NCBI GenBank assembly: GCA_965212135.1
Contig: OZ243044.1
Span: 186,001 to 250,000 of the forward strand
DNA from: Bin75 sp965212135
GTDB lineage: Bacteria; Nitrospirota; Nitrospiria; Nitrospirales; UBA8639
Length of the DNA: 64,000 bases
Reading direction: 5' to 3'
Position 1 is the first letter of the stretch; each line of letters begins with the position of its first letter. The notes beneath the pieces are model-generated. The model did no database searches. It was not told the origin of the DNA and was given only the letters and a program-made list of their open reading frames with translations. The translations under genes were made by a program, and so were the position numbers. This document shows, in pieces, positions 26,884 through 35,581 of this stretch.

Positions 26884-29259
26884 ATGATGGAATCCGGCCA
26901 ATCCCCTCCCGGCCCGGCGCGCCGGGAACTCACGATGACCGGCGCGCCCATGGTCCGTGATCCGGTGTGCGGCATGATGGTGGACCCTCGCGCGGCGGCC
27001 GGACACTGCGAATATCAAGGGACGACCTACTCGTTCTGCCGTCCGCAATGCGAAGAACGGTTTCGCGGCGATCCGGACGGGTATCTGGGCGGCCGCGACA
27101 AGCCGTCCATGGCCGCCGCGCCGGCCGGGCCGGAGACCGCCTATATCTGTCCGATGTGCCCGGACGTGGAATCCGGGACTCCGGGGGCCTGCCCGTCCTG
27201 CGGCATGGCGCTGGAATCCCGAATCGTGACCGTTGAGGAAGACGCCAACCCCGAACTCGTTGACATGACTCGGCGATTGTGGATCGGGGCGGCGCTGGCC
27301 TTCCCGATTCTCGCGCCGGCCATGTCGGACATGATCCCCGGGCAACCGTTGAACGCGCTGCTGTCCGTCAAGGTTTTGAATTGGGTGTCGTTCATCCTGG
27401 CCACTCCCGTCGTGGCGTGGGTCGGCCGTCCGTTTTTTCAGCGCGGGTGGGCCTCGGTCGTCAATCGCCGCCTCAATATGTTCACCCTGATTGCCATGGG
27501 CACGGGAACGGCCTATCTCGCCAGCGCGGCGGCCACGATACTGCCGGGCCTGTTTCCAGAGTCTTTCCGGACGGACAGCGGCGACGTGCCCGTGTATTTT
27601 GAAGCCGCCGCCGTGATTATCGTGTTGGTGGCGCTGGGGCAGGTGTTGGAAATGCGGGCACGCGGCCAAACCGGGCGCGCGCTGAAATCCCTGCTTGGGC
27701 TGGCGCCCAAAACCGCGCGGATCGTGCGGGACGAACACCGCGAAGAGGACGTTCCGCTGGCACGGGTCGCCATCGGTGACCGCCTGCGCGTTCGCCCCGG
27801 CGAGACCGTCCCCGTGGACGGCGTGGTGCTGTCAGGCTCCACCTCGGTTGATGAATCCATGGTGACGGGTGAACCGATTCCCGTTGCCAAACGGACGGGA
27901 AGCCGGGTCACGGGGGGCACCATGAACGGCACGGGCGCCGTGCTGATGGAAGCCAGGCGCGTGGGCCGGGACACCATGCTGGCGCAGATCGTCACACTGG
28001 TGGGCGAGGCTCAACGCAGCCGCGCGCCCATTCAGCGGGTGGCCGACACGGTGGCGGGCTATTTTGTTCCGCTCGTCGTGCTGGCCGCGGCCGTCACCTT
28101 TGGCGTGTGGGCGGCGGTGGGGCCGGAGCCACGCCTGGCCTATGCCCTGGTGAACGCCGTGGCCGTGCTGATCATTGCTTGCCCGTGCGCGCTGGGGTTG
28201 GCCGCGCCGATGTCGGTGATGGTGGGCATGGGCCGGGGCGCGACGGCGGGCGTCCTGATGAAAAACGCCGAAACCCTTGAACGGCTGGAACAGGTGAACA
28301 CGCTGGTCGTGGATAAAACCGGCACCTTGACCGAGGGCCGGCCCGTTTGCCAATCGGTCGTGCCCGCGCCGGGATTCAGCGAGACCGCGCTGCTCCAATT
28401 GGCGGCGGGCGTTGAACGAGCCAGCGAACATCCGTTGGCCCCGGCCATTGTCGCGGCTGCGGAAGCGCGCGGCCTGACGGTCGGCGCGGCCCTGGAATTT
28501 CGTTCGCAAACGGGTGAAGGCGTCAAAGGCCGCGTGGACGGGAAAACCGTGGTCCTGGGCAATCGCACCTTTCTGGAACGCGATATGGGCGTGCCGGCGA
28601 AGGCCTTGACGGACCTTAACAAACACGGCGACGCGCTGCGGCAAGCGGGGCAAACCGTGGTGTTCGTGGCCGTTGACGGGCGCCCGGCCGGTCTCATCGG
28701 CGTCATGGATCCGGTCAAGGCCTCCACGGCCGACGCGGTGCGGTCTCTGACGCGCGACGGCTTGACCATCGTGATGGTGACGGGCGACCATCGGCAGACC
28801 GCCGAAGCCGTGGGCGCGCAACTGGGCGTGCGTCACATTCACGCCGACGTGCTTCCCGAACACAAACACCAAATCGTGAAACAGCTCCGGGGACAAGGCC
28901 GCGTGGTCGCCATGGCCGGGGACGGCATCAACGACGCCCCGGCGCTGGCCGAAGCGGACGTCGGGATCGCCATGGGGACCGGCGCCGACGTGGCCATCGA
29001 AAGCGCGGGCATGACGTTGGCGACGGGCGATCTTCGCGGCGTGGTCTTCGCCCGGAACTTGAGCAAAGCCACGATGAGAAACATCCGGCAAAACCTGTTC
29101 TTTGCCTTTGCGTACAATGCGCTTGGCGTGCCGGTCGCCGCGGGCGCCCTCTATCCGTTCTTCGGCATACTCCTTAGCCCCGTCATCGCCAGCGCGGCCA
29201 TGACGTTCAGCTCGGTCTCGGTGATCGTGAACGCGCTAAGACTGCGAACGGCGAAGTGA
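26884..29259 (+). CDS. copA: P1B-type heavy-metal (copper) transporting ATPase with YHS and metal-binding N-terminal domains
   Basis: 791 residues. The N-terminus has a YHS domain (about 24-69, DPVCGMMVDP, YSFCRPQCEERF) and a second cysteine module (88-112, YICPMCP and CPSCGMALE) in place of the usual HMA domains. Then come membrane helices, TGEPIPV (actuator), the transport motif CPCALG near 433-438, the phosphorylation site DKTGTLTEG near 477, SEHPLA, and GDGINDAPAL. The CPC motif and the SEHP histidine indicate a P1B-1 type exporter of Cu+ or Ag+. GGAG lies a few bases before the ATGATG start. No regulator or chaperone sits beside it. Confidence 0.93.
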   Translation: MMESGQSPPGPARRELTMTGAPMVRDPVCGMMVDPRAAAGHCEYQGTTYSFCRPQCEERFRGDPDGYLGGRDKPSMAAAPAGPETAYICPMCPDVESGTPGACPSCGMALESRIVTVEEDANPELVDMTRRLWIGAALAFPILAPAMSDMIPGQPLNALLSVKVLNWVSFILATPVVAWVGRPFFQRGWASVVNRRLNMFTLIAMGTGTAYLASAAATILPGLFPESFRTDSGDVPVYFEAAAVIIVLVALGQVLEMRARGQTGRALKSLLGLAPKTARIVRDEHREEDVPLARVAIGDRLRVRPGETVPVDGVVLSGSTSVDESMVTGEPIPVAKRTGSRVTGGTMNGTGAVLMEARRVGRDTMLAQIVTLVGEAQRSRAPIQRVADTVAGYFVPLVVLAAAVTFGVWAAVGPEPRLAYALVNAVAVLIIACPCALGLAAPMSVMVGMGRGATAGVLMKNAETLERLEQVNTLVVDKTGTLTEGRPVCQSVVPAPGFSETALLQLAAGVERASEHPLAPAIVAAAEARGLTVGAALEFRSQTGEGVKGRVDGKTVVLGNRTFLERDMGVPAKALTDLNKHGDALRQAGQTVVFVAVDGRPAGLIGVMDPVKASTADAVRSLTRDGLTIVMVTGDHRQTAEAVGAQLGVRHIHADVLPEHKHQIVKQLRGQGRVVAMAGDGINDAPALAEADVGIAMGTGADVAIESAGMTLATGDLRGVVFARNLSKATMRNIRQNLFFAFAYNALGVPVAAGALYPFFGILLSPVIASAAMTFSSVSVIVNALRLRTAK

Positions 29260-29395
29260 TCATCCCGTGGTTCCGGACGCGCGGGAACGGTGCGTGTGCG
29301 GCAGCCACTCGTCATGTGTCTGCGAAAGGTCGGGGAGTCCATGAGCCGTTGCGTGCGGCGGGATAACAGCGTCACGGCGTGGCGGGTGAGCCGCC

Positions 29396-32044
29396 GTGCT
29401 TGACCGGATTGGGCGCGGCTACCGGGTCTGTCTGGTCGGGTTGGTGGAGCGATGCCGCCGCGCCGCCGTGTGGGTGGTCATCGGCGGCCTTGCCGTCGCC
29501 GGACTGTCCGCGGCGTACACGGTCAACACCCTGACGCTTGATACGGACCCCATGAACCTGCTGGACCCCGACCTGCCCTTCAGGCAGTTGCAGCGGGACT
29601 TTGAGGCGGCGTTTCCGCAACTCGACAACTTGATTCTGGTCGTCGTGGATGGCGGTTCCGACGAACACAGACGCGACGCGGTTCACGAATTGGCCGAGCG
29701 TCTTGAACGGCAACCCTCGTTGTTTTCCTCGGTGTACCAGCCCCGCCAGGATGCGTTTTTCGACCGCTACGGCTTGCTGTATTTTGACGCCGAGGAATTA
29801 TGGCGGCTGGACGAACGTCTGACCGCATGGGAGCCGTTTGTGGGGACGCTGGCGCATGATCCGAGTCTGCGCGGGCTGTTCTCCATTCTCACGTCGGCGC
29901 TGGAGGAAGAACCGACGCCCGAGCAGCGGACGCGGCTTTCCACAATCTTCACTTTGTTGAGCGAGGCGATTGACGCGCAGCGGCTCGGGCGGCCCCATGC
30001 CCTGGCATGGAAACAGGTCATGCTTGAAGACGTGACGGACAAAGGCGACCCGCGGCACGGGTTTCTTCTGGCGCAGCCGAGGCTTGATTATTCAAATCTG
30101 GACGCGGCGGCGGCGGCGCTCGGCTCGCTTCGCCGGCACGGCCGGGACCTGGAGGAACGATTCGGCGTGCGGATTCGACTGACGGGCCCGGTTCCCATTG
30201 AAGCGGAAGAGCGGGACACGATTGCCGAGGGCGCCGGGATGGCGGCGGGGTTGTCCCTGGCCCTGGTGTCGTGCGTGCTGCTGATCGGGCTTCGGTCCGT
30301 CCGGCTCGTGAGCGCGATGGTGTGCACGCTGGTCGTGGGCTTGCTGTGGACGGCCGCCTTTGCCGTGGCCGCCACCGGCTCGTTGAATTTTATTTCCGCG
30401 TCCGCGCCGGTGTTGTTCATCGGGCTGGGCGTGGATTTTGGGATTCAGTTCGGCATGCGGTATCGTGAAGAACGTGACCGGGGCGGCGACCATGAAGCGG
30501 CCTTGCGGCGGGCGGCGGGCGGTGTCGGCGGGGCGCTGACGCTCGCCGCGCTCGCCGCCGCACTTAGTTTTTTTTCGTTTCTCCCGACGGCCTACCGGGG
30601 CTTTGCGGAACTGGGGCTGATTGCCGGCGGCGGCATGGTGATGGCCTTGTTGGCGAACGTGACGTTTTTTCCCGCGCTGCTGACGCTGTTCCCGCCGGCT
30701 GCCCGGCCACGGGCTTCCCCGTCACTTCGGAGCGCCGGAGAAGATTCATCGGAACGGCCGGTTCTCATCATTCGGCGCCGGCGGGCGGTTCTTGCCCTGG
30801 CGGCGTCCGCGACGGTCGCGGCGCTGGCGGTCTTGCCGCTGGTGCGGTTTGATTTTAATCCCTTGCACCTTCGGGACCCTTCAACCGAAGGCATGTCCAC
30901 CTTTCAGGAATTGCTGGCGGACCCGGAGACCTCCCCCTATATGATTCAGGTTCTGGCCGGCGACGTCGCGGCCGCCGATGCCGTGGCGGAACGTCTGAAG
31001 CGGGTGCCCGACGTGGACCGGGTGGTCACGCTTTCGAGTTTCGTCCCGCGCGATCAAGAAGACAAGCTGGCCATGATTGACGAAATGGCCGTGGTGCTCG
31101 GTCCGCTTCTCACGCCGCGGGAGCCGTTAGAGACGCCGGATGAGGCGGTCGAGGTGCGGGCCATGCAAGCCTTTCGCGAGGCCCTCGGCGCGCATGAAGG
31201 CGCCGGCGTTCAGCATGATCCCGCGCCGGCGGCGGTGCGGCGGGCGATAGACAACCTGTTGCGCGATGCCGGCGGCTCAACCCGTTTTGCGGCCGAACTC
31301 CGCGCGGGATTGCTTGGAGATTTTCCGGCGTGGCTTGAGCGGTTGCGGGGATTAATGTCCCCGGACACGGTCACGCCGGAGACGCTGCCGGAAAGCCTGA
31401 CGCGCCATTATCGCGCTGCCGACGGCCGGGTCCGCGTTGAAGTGTTTCCGGCCCGAAACATCGGGGAGAATCACGTCTTGCGTCAATTCGTGGATCGCGT
31501 GCGGCGGGTGGCTCCCCGGGCGATCGGGTCGCCCGTGGGCATCCTGGAAGGAGGCCGCTCCATCATTGACGCCTGTATGCAGGCGACGGCGCTGGCCGTC
31601 GCGGTGGCCGCCCTGTTGCTGCTGGCGGTTCTTCGACGCATCGGCGACATGCTCCTGGTTCTCCTGCCGCTGGTGTTGACGATGGTGTGGACGGTCGCCG
31701 TCTGTTTGGCGTTGGGCATCCCGCTCAATCTGGCAAACGTGATCGCCTTGCCCCTCGTGCTTGGACTGGGGATTGCCTTTGGCATTTATCTGATTTTGCG
31801 AAAACGGGAAGACGGCTCCATTGCCAGGGTCATGCGGAGCAGCACGGCTCACGCCGTACTCTTGAGCGCCGTCACCACCATGGCGTCTTTCGGGGCGCTT
31901 GGGTTTTCGCGGCATCCGGGCATGGCCAGTTTGGGGATGTTGCTGGTGGTGGTGTTGACCATGGCCATGGTCTGTGCGTTGGCGGTGCTCCCGGCTTTAC
32001 TGGCCGAATTGGGGCGGGAGGCCGAATCGGGGAACAGGAGATAA
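29396..32044 (+). CDS. hpnN: RND-superfamily lipid exporter, HpnN-like
   Basis: 882 residues from a GTG at 29396. Two copies of an MMPL/RND unit can be seen, each with a first membrane helix followed by a large periplasmic loop and a cluster of five more helices, about 12 in total. The N-terminus (VNTLTLDTDPMNLLDPDLPF) and the GVDFGIQFGMRYREE segment in the membrane domain match hopanoid-exporter HpnN. HpnN moves hopanoids to the outer membrane. An MlaA and an MlaC/HpnM gene follow on the opposite strand, which supports a lipid-trafficking role. Hopanoid synthesis genes are not in the window. Confidence 0.82.
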   Translation: MLDRIGRGYRVCLVGLVERCRRAAVWVVIGGLAVAGLSAAYTVNTLTLDTDPMNLLDPDLPFRQLQRDFEAAFPQLDNLILVVVDGGSDEHRRDAVHELAERLERQPSLFSSVYQPRQDAFFDRYGLLYFDAEELWRLDERLTAWEPFVGTLAHDPSLRGLFSILTSALEEEPTPEQRTRLSTIFTLLSEAIDAQRLGRPHALAWKQVMLEDVTDKGDPRHGFLLAQPRLDYSNLDAAAAALGSLRRHGRDLEERFGVRIRLTGPVPIEAEERDTIAEGAGMAAGLSLALVSCVLLIGLRSVRLVSAMVCTLVVGLLWTAAFAVAATGSLNFISASAPVLFIGLGVDFGIQFGMRYREERDRGGDHEAALRRAAGGVGGALTLAALAAALSFFSFLPTAYRGFAELGLIAGGGMVMALLANVTFFPALLTLFPPAARPRASPSLRSAGEDSSERPVLIIRRRRAVLALAASATVAALAVLPLVRFDFNPLHLRDPSTEGMSTFQELLADPETSPYMIQVLAGDVAAADAVAERLKRVPDVDRVVTLSSFVPRDQEDKLAMIDEMAVVLGPLLTPREPLETPDEAVEVRAMQAFREALGAHEGAGVQHDPAPAAVRRAIDNLLRDAGGSTRFAAELRAGLLGDFPAWLERLRGLMSPDTVTPETLPESLTRHYRAADGRVRVEVFPARNIGENHVLRQFVDRVRRVAPRAIGSPVGILEGGRSIIDACMQATALAVAVAALLLLAVLRRIGDMLLVLLPLVLTMVWTVAVCLALGIPLNLANVIALPLVLGLGIAFGIYLILRKREDGSIARVMRSSTAHAVLLSAVTTMASFGALGFSRHPGMASLGMLLVVVLTMAMVCALAVLPALLAELGREAESGNRR

Positions 32045-32306
32045 GCGCCGGAATCACGGGACGCGACCCGTTACGGGATTCTCTACGTGACACCTCAAAC
32101 CCCCGGACCGTCATTCCCGCGAAGGCGGGAATCCAGCGTCAAGATGGGGCGGCGCAGCCGGATATTCCATGAAGGTAGCGGCGGGCGCCGCCGGTTGGGC
32201 GCTGGATTCCCGATTGAAGATGTCGGGAATGGCGGAGGGGAGCATTGCGGGCATGACAAAGACGGCGGTTCATGGGCTGATGAGTCAAAGAGATCATTCT
32301 CAACCG
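32045..32306. repeat. Palindromic intergenic repeats between convergent hpnN and mlaA
   Basis: A hairpin TTCCCGCGAAGGCGGGAA (32114-32131) followed by TCCAGCGTC, and a second unit at about 32199-32240 (GCGCTGGATTCCCGATTGAA, then TGTCGGGAATGGCGGAGG). These are the same two units found beside the autotransporters. Lying between convergent genes, they could end both transcripts. No gene is seen here. Confidence 0.75.
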
Positions 32307-33110
32307 TTACGGCGCGCCGGTTTCTTCGCGTGGGGACGGGTCGGCGTCATCAGCCTCCGGGTCGGTCATGGCTTCGTCAAACAACAGCTCGTCCGGAGGA
32401 TTCCCGTCGTGGATCAGAAAGGTTCGATGCTGACGATACGCTTCTCGCGTAAAGAGATACGGCTCGACCGCGGCCTCGTCCCGAAATTTGATGGCGGTTT
32501 TCGCGCGCGCCCGTTTATCAATGAAGCCTAAAATGGCAACGGGCACGATAAAAGGATTGGTGACGTAGAACAGAATATTGGTGACGGCGCCGACGCCGAT
32601 ATTCGGCGAGTCCCGGACGGAATTCGGCCCGAAAAGAGGAAGAACGACGTAGGAGCCTTCGTCCATCCCCCACACGCCAAGGGTTTGCCCAAAATCTTCG
32701 TCATGGGCTTCCATGCCGAGAGGCGTGGCCATGTCCCAAATGCCCAGAAGTCCGAACGTTGAGTTCACGACAAACCGCCCGATATCCTCCATGCCCTGCC
32801 GGCCCTTGCCCTGAAGAAAGTCGTTGAGGATGACGTTCGGGTACGCCGCGTTGTCGAAAAAATCGGAAATGCTTTTTCTGACCGGCCGCGGCGTGTACGC
32901 GACGTAGAACTCGGCCGTTTGTTCGGCAACCGTCCGGTCGAGAAAGTCATTGATCAGGTAGATCGGGCGGTTCACCGGCTCAAGCGGATCGGCCTCCGCG
33001 GTCTCGCCGCTTGCGGAGTGAGTCGTGGCGCACCCCGTCATCACGGTGAACAGGGCCAGGGCCGCCGCCAGGCCCCTTCGTGTGTCGGTGTGGTCGTTCA
33101 CGTTTCGCAT
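32307..33110 (-). CDS. mlaA: MlaA/VacJ family outer-membrane lipoprotein
   Basis: 267 residues from the ATG at 33110. The lipobox VMTGC gives a mature Cys27. DPLEPVNRPIYLINDFLDR, NVILNDFLQGK and the GWGMDEGSYVVLPLFGP-like block (here VWGMDEGSYVVLPLFGP) are family signatures. MlaA sits in the outer membrane and removes phospholipids from its outer leaflet, passing them to the MlaC shuttle. The MlaC/HpnM gene lies 53 bases upstream in the same direction. The C-terminal 25 residues are acidic and low complexity. Confidence 0.92.
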   Translation of the reverse strand: MRNVNDHTDTRRGLAAALALFTVMTGCATTHSASGETAEADPLEPVNRPIYLINDFLDRTVAEQTAEFYVAYTPRPVRKSISDFFDNAAYPNVILNDFLQGKGRQGMEDIGRFVVNSTFGLLGIWDMATPLGMEAHDEDFGQTLGVWGMDEGSYVVLPLFGPNSVRDSPNIGVGAVTNILFYVTNPFIVPVAILGFIDKRARAKTAIKFRDEAAVEPYLFTREAYRQHRTFLIHDGNPPDELLFDEAMTDPEADDADPSPREETGAP

Positions 33111-33163
33111 GGACGTCGTTCGTGTCCCCGGACAGCCGCCGGCGACTGTACCATCGGCAAGCG

Positions 33164-33781
33164 CTAAAGTCCACGCGTATTGTCTTGAATCCGGTCTTGC
33201 AGGCGCCGGAGCAGCGCCGGGAATCCCTCCCGTCGCAGAATGCCGCCGTACTCCGCGCGTTTCAGCGCCACGTCGCTGACGCCATTGACGCTGATATTGA
33301 GAATTGTCCACCGGCGGTTCACCCGGTGCACCATATAGCTGAACGTCAGGCGCTCTCCGTCGGCTTTCACAAACCGGCCGGTCACAATCGCGCGACTGTC
33401 CTTGCGCAACGGTTTTTCCGAAAGCACGTCAAACCGCTCGCCGTCATAGTCCTTGAAACGCGCGGCATACGTCGCAATACTCAAATCCCGGAACGTGCGG
33501 AGAAAGGCGGCTCGTTGCGCCGCCGCGAGTCCTTTCCAGCGCCGTCCGACGACCAGGCGCGCAATCGCGTTCAGATCGTGTGTCCGGTCAACAACCGGAG
33601 CGATGGCGTCATAACGGCCCTGGTAGCCGAGGGCGTCGCCTTCTTTCATGATGGTGATGAGCGAGTCCTGCAGTTCGGCCACGACGTCGGCGGCCTCGCC
33701 GGCGACCGCGTGAACGCCGGCTCCCCACGCCGCCCAGCACACGGCGGCGCCCACAAGAGACCGTTTCAGGATGCGTATCAT
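33164..33781 (-). CDS. mlaC: Periplasmic lipid-binding shuttle, MlaC/HpnM family
   Basis: 205 residues from the ATG at 33781; a GTG at 33790 adds three residues. A Sec signal peptide ends near AVAGEA. The rest matches the toluene-tolerance Ttg2/MlaC fold, with AIARLVVGRRWKGL, QRAAFLRTFRDL and the C-terminal NISVNGVSDVALKRAEY. It is expected to carry a phospholipid or hopanoid between the MlaA complex and an inner-membrane transporter. The MlaFEDB ABC parts are absent here; the HpnN exporter is next door. A TATACT box sits 9 bases upstream of the ATG. Confidence 0.87.
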   Translation of the reverse strand: MIRILKRSLVGAAVCWAAWGAGVHAVAGEAADVVAELQDSLITIMKEGDALGYQGRYDAIAPVVDRTHDLNAIARLVVGRRWKGLAAAQRAAFLRTFRDLSIATYAARFKDYDGERFDVLSEKPLRKDSRAIVTGRFVKADGERLTFSYMVHRVNRRWTILNISVNGVSDVALKRAEYGGILRREGFPALLRRLQDRIQDNTRGL

Positions 33782-33790
33782 GCCGGGCAC

Positions 33791-33819
33791 AGTATAGCAT
33801 GAACGCCGCGGGCGGCGAA
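33791..33819 (-). promoter_or_regulatory. Possible promoter with leaderless start for mlaC
   Basis: TATACT at 33796-33791 with TTCGCC (3 of 6 matches) 17 bases further upstream. The -10 box ends 9 bases before the ATG at 33781, so the mRNA would have almost no leader. There is no Shine-Dalgarno sequence. Confidence 0.4.
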
Positions 33820-33838
33820 CGCGGTTCGTCCGCGCGGG

Positions 33839-35578
33839 TTATGACGACGGGCGGCGGCCCTCAACGATGCGAAACCGGACTTCGTCCACGTGCGTATAGG
33901 CGGACGCTTCCCCGCCGACAAACAACCCGCACCGTTGGACGCCGGCGGGCCATCCCGTTTCCGGCGGGGTGATGACAAAATAGCCGGACTGATCGCCCAT
34001 GCCCATGACGACGTGGTCGCCGGCGAACGGGCGGTGCGTGCCGTCCGTGCGCGGCGTTTCGGGAAAACATTCCGCACGAAGCGGCACTTCGTCGTAGGAC
34101 GCGGTCACGAGTTCAAACACCAGGTAAATCTCTTCCCGCGAGGCGGGAAACGTATCGTGCGGTTCAACGGGGATAAACGCGTGAGCGCCGGTGGGCCGGT
34201 CGTCCCGCACGACCCGGTTGGCCGGAATCACGTACCGAAACATGCTGAAATCCGCGTCCCGCCCCATCAACGACCCCCGTGCGTCGGTCTGCGGCTCGGG
34301 CGCGACCGGCTCCGTCGCGAGGCGGCGGTACAGTTCTTCCTCGCTCATGGGTTCCGGGGTCCCGGACGCGGGGGCGGCGTCCGCCGCGTCGTTCCCCGGC
34401 GCGGGGTGTTCGGCCATCCGTTCTTTCGCCTTCGCGATCCACTCGGTCAGTTTGTGTTTGTCCAGAACCCGAAGACCGGCTTTGGGCGGCGCGTCTCTGG
34501 TGCGTTCCTCAAAATCAACGGCCGCCTCATACAGGGCTTCAAAATAGAGCAGGGCTTCGCCCCACCGTTCCAGCGACATCAGACATAGGCCGACCCGAAA
34601 AAACGCATCCGCATACACTTCGTCGGACGGCTTCAACGTGGACAGGGTGGCAAAAACGTCAATGGCGTCCTCGCACCGGTCAAGCGCCAGCAGCGTCATC
34701 CCCAATTCATGGGTGGCGGCGTAATCGCTGGGATTGAGGGCCAGAATTTTCCGGTAGATCGGCTCGACCTCTTCATGGCGGCCCGCCTCAAACAGTCGCC
34801 AGGCATGGGCGCGCATGGAGGCCCATTCTTTCCGCTCCGCCGCGGACCCTTCAGGAGTGAACACCGGCTCAAAGCGGCGGCCCCGTTCCTTGGTGGCTCC
34901 GTAGATCACCGACATCAGATTGCGGGCCGCCGCCTCCTCTGGAGACCCGGGCGCCGCCATGCGCAGGACGCGCGTGACTTCGTCGCGCGCGCCTGGCCCG
35001 TCCAGAACGTCAAACCTGGCGCGGGCGAGCGCCAACCGCCAGCCCGGCATATCCGGGGCCAGGGCCACCGCTTGTTCATACCACGCCAGCGATTCCTCAA
35101 GGCGGTCGAGTTTTCGGAGTTCCCGCGCCAGCCGGAAGGGGAGCAGGGGATTTTCGGCGTCAAGCCCGGCCATGCGCTGCAATTCGGCCACGGCGCGGTC
35201 GCTCCGCCCCGAGCGCAACAGCACGCTCCATTTGGCCCAGCGCACGTCCAAATCCCGCGGGTGCGTCTTGAGCGCCGTGTCATACGCCGCAAGGGCTTCG
35301 CCGTGGCGGCGGGACGCGGCGGCGAGGATATGCCCGCGCAAGGCGTGCAGCCGAAGCGCGTGCGGATGCGCGTGAATCCCCTGGTCGAGCAGATCCAGCG
35401 CGCGCGCGGCGGCGCCGTCCATCCATGCGGCTTCCGCGCGCGCGGCGATGACGTCCGCCGCGCCGGCGCGCGGCTCATCGGCGGCCGGGGCGCCTGCCGG
35501 CGCCGCCGCGAGCAGCGCGGCGCACACCATGGCCGCCACGTGCCGATTGCGGACCAGCCGGCGAACGGAATGTGTCAT
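33839..35578 (-). CDS. Periplasmic TPR-repeat protein
   Basis: 579 residues. A signal peptide (hydrophobic about 13-30, APAAD cleavage) is followed by about nine tetratricopeptide-like helices up to residue 400, a proline/alanine-rich linker around 405-450, and a distinct C-terminal beta-rich domain with paired cysteines (ECFPETP and RCGLFVG). I do not recognise the C-terminal domain. It starts three bases after the PEP mutase stop, so it is in the same transcript and may act on the product of that pathway or in envelope assembly. Confidence 0.8.
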   Translation of the reverse strand: MTHSVRRLVRNRHVAAMVCAALLAAAPAGAPAADEPRAGAADVIAARAEAAWMDGAAARALDLLDQGIHAHPHALRLHALRGHILAAASRRHGEALAAYDTALKTHPRDLDVRWAKWSVLLRSGRSDRAVAELQRMAGLDAENPLLPFRLARELRKLDRLEESLAWYEQAVALAPDMPGWRLALARARFDVLDGPGARDEVTRVLRMAAPGSPEEAAARNLMSVIYGATKERGRRFEPVFTPEGSAAERKEWASMRAHAWRLFEAGRHEEVEPIYRKILALNPSDYAATHELGMTLLALDRCEDAIDVFATLSTLKPSDEVYADAFFRVGLCLMSLERWGEALLYFEALYEAAVDFEERTRDAPPKAGLRVLDKHKLTEWIAKAKERMAEHPAPGNDAADAAPASGTPEPMSEEELYRRLATEPVAPEPQTDARGSLMGRDADFSMFRYVIPANRVVRDDRPTGAHAFIPVEPHDTFPASREEIYLVFELVTASYDEVPLRAECFPETPRTDGTHRPFAGDHVVMGMGDQSGYFVITPPETGWPAGVQRCGLFVGGEASAYTHVDEVRFRIVEGRRPSS

Positions 35579-35581
35579 GAA

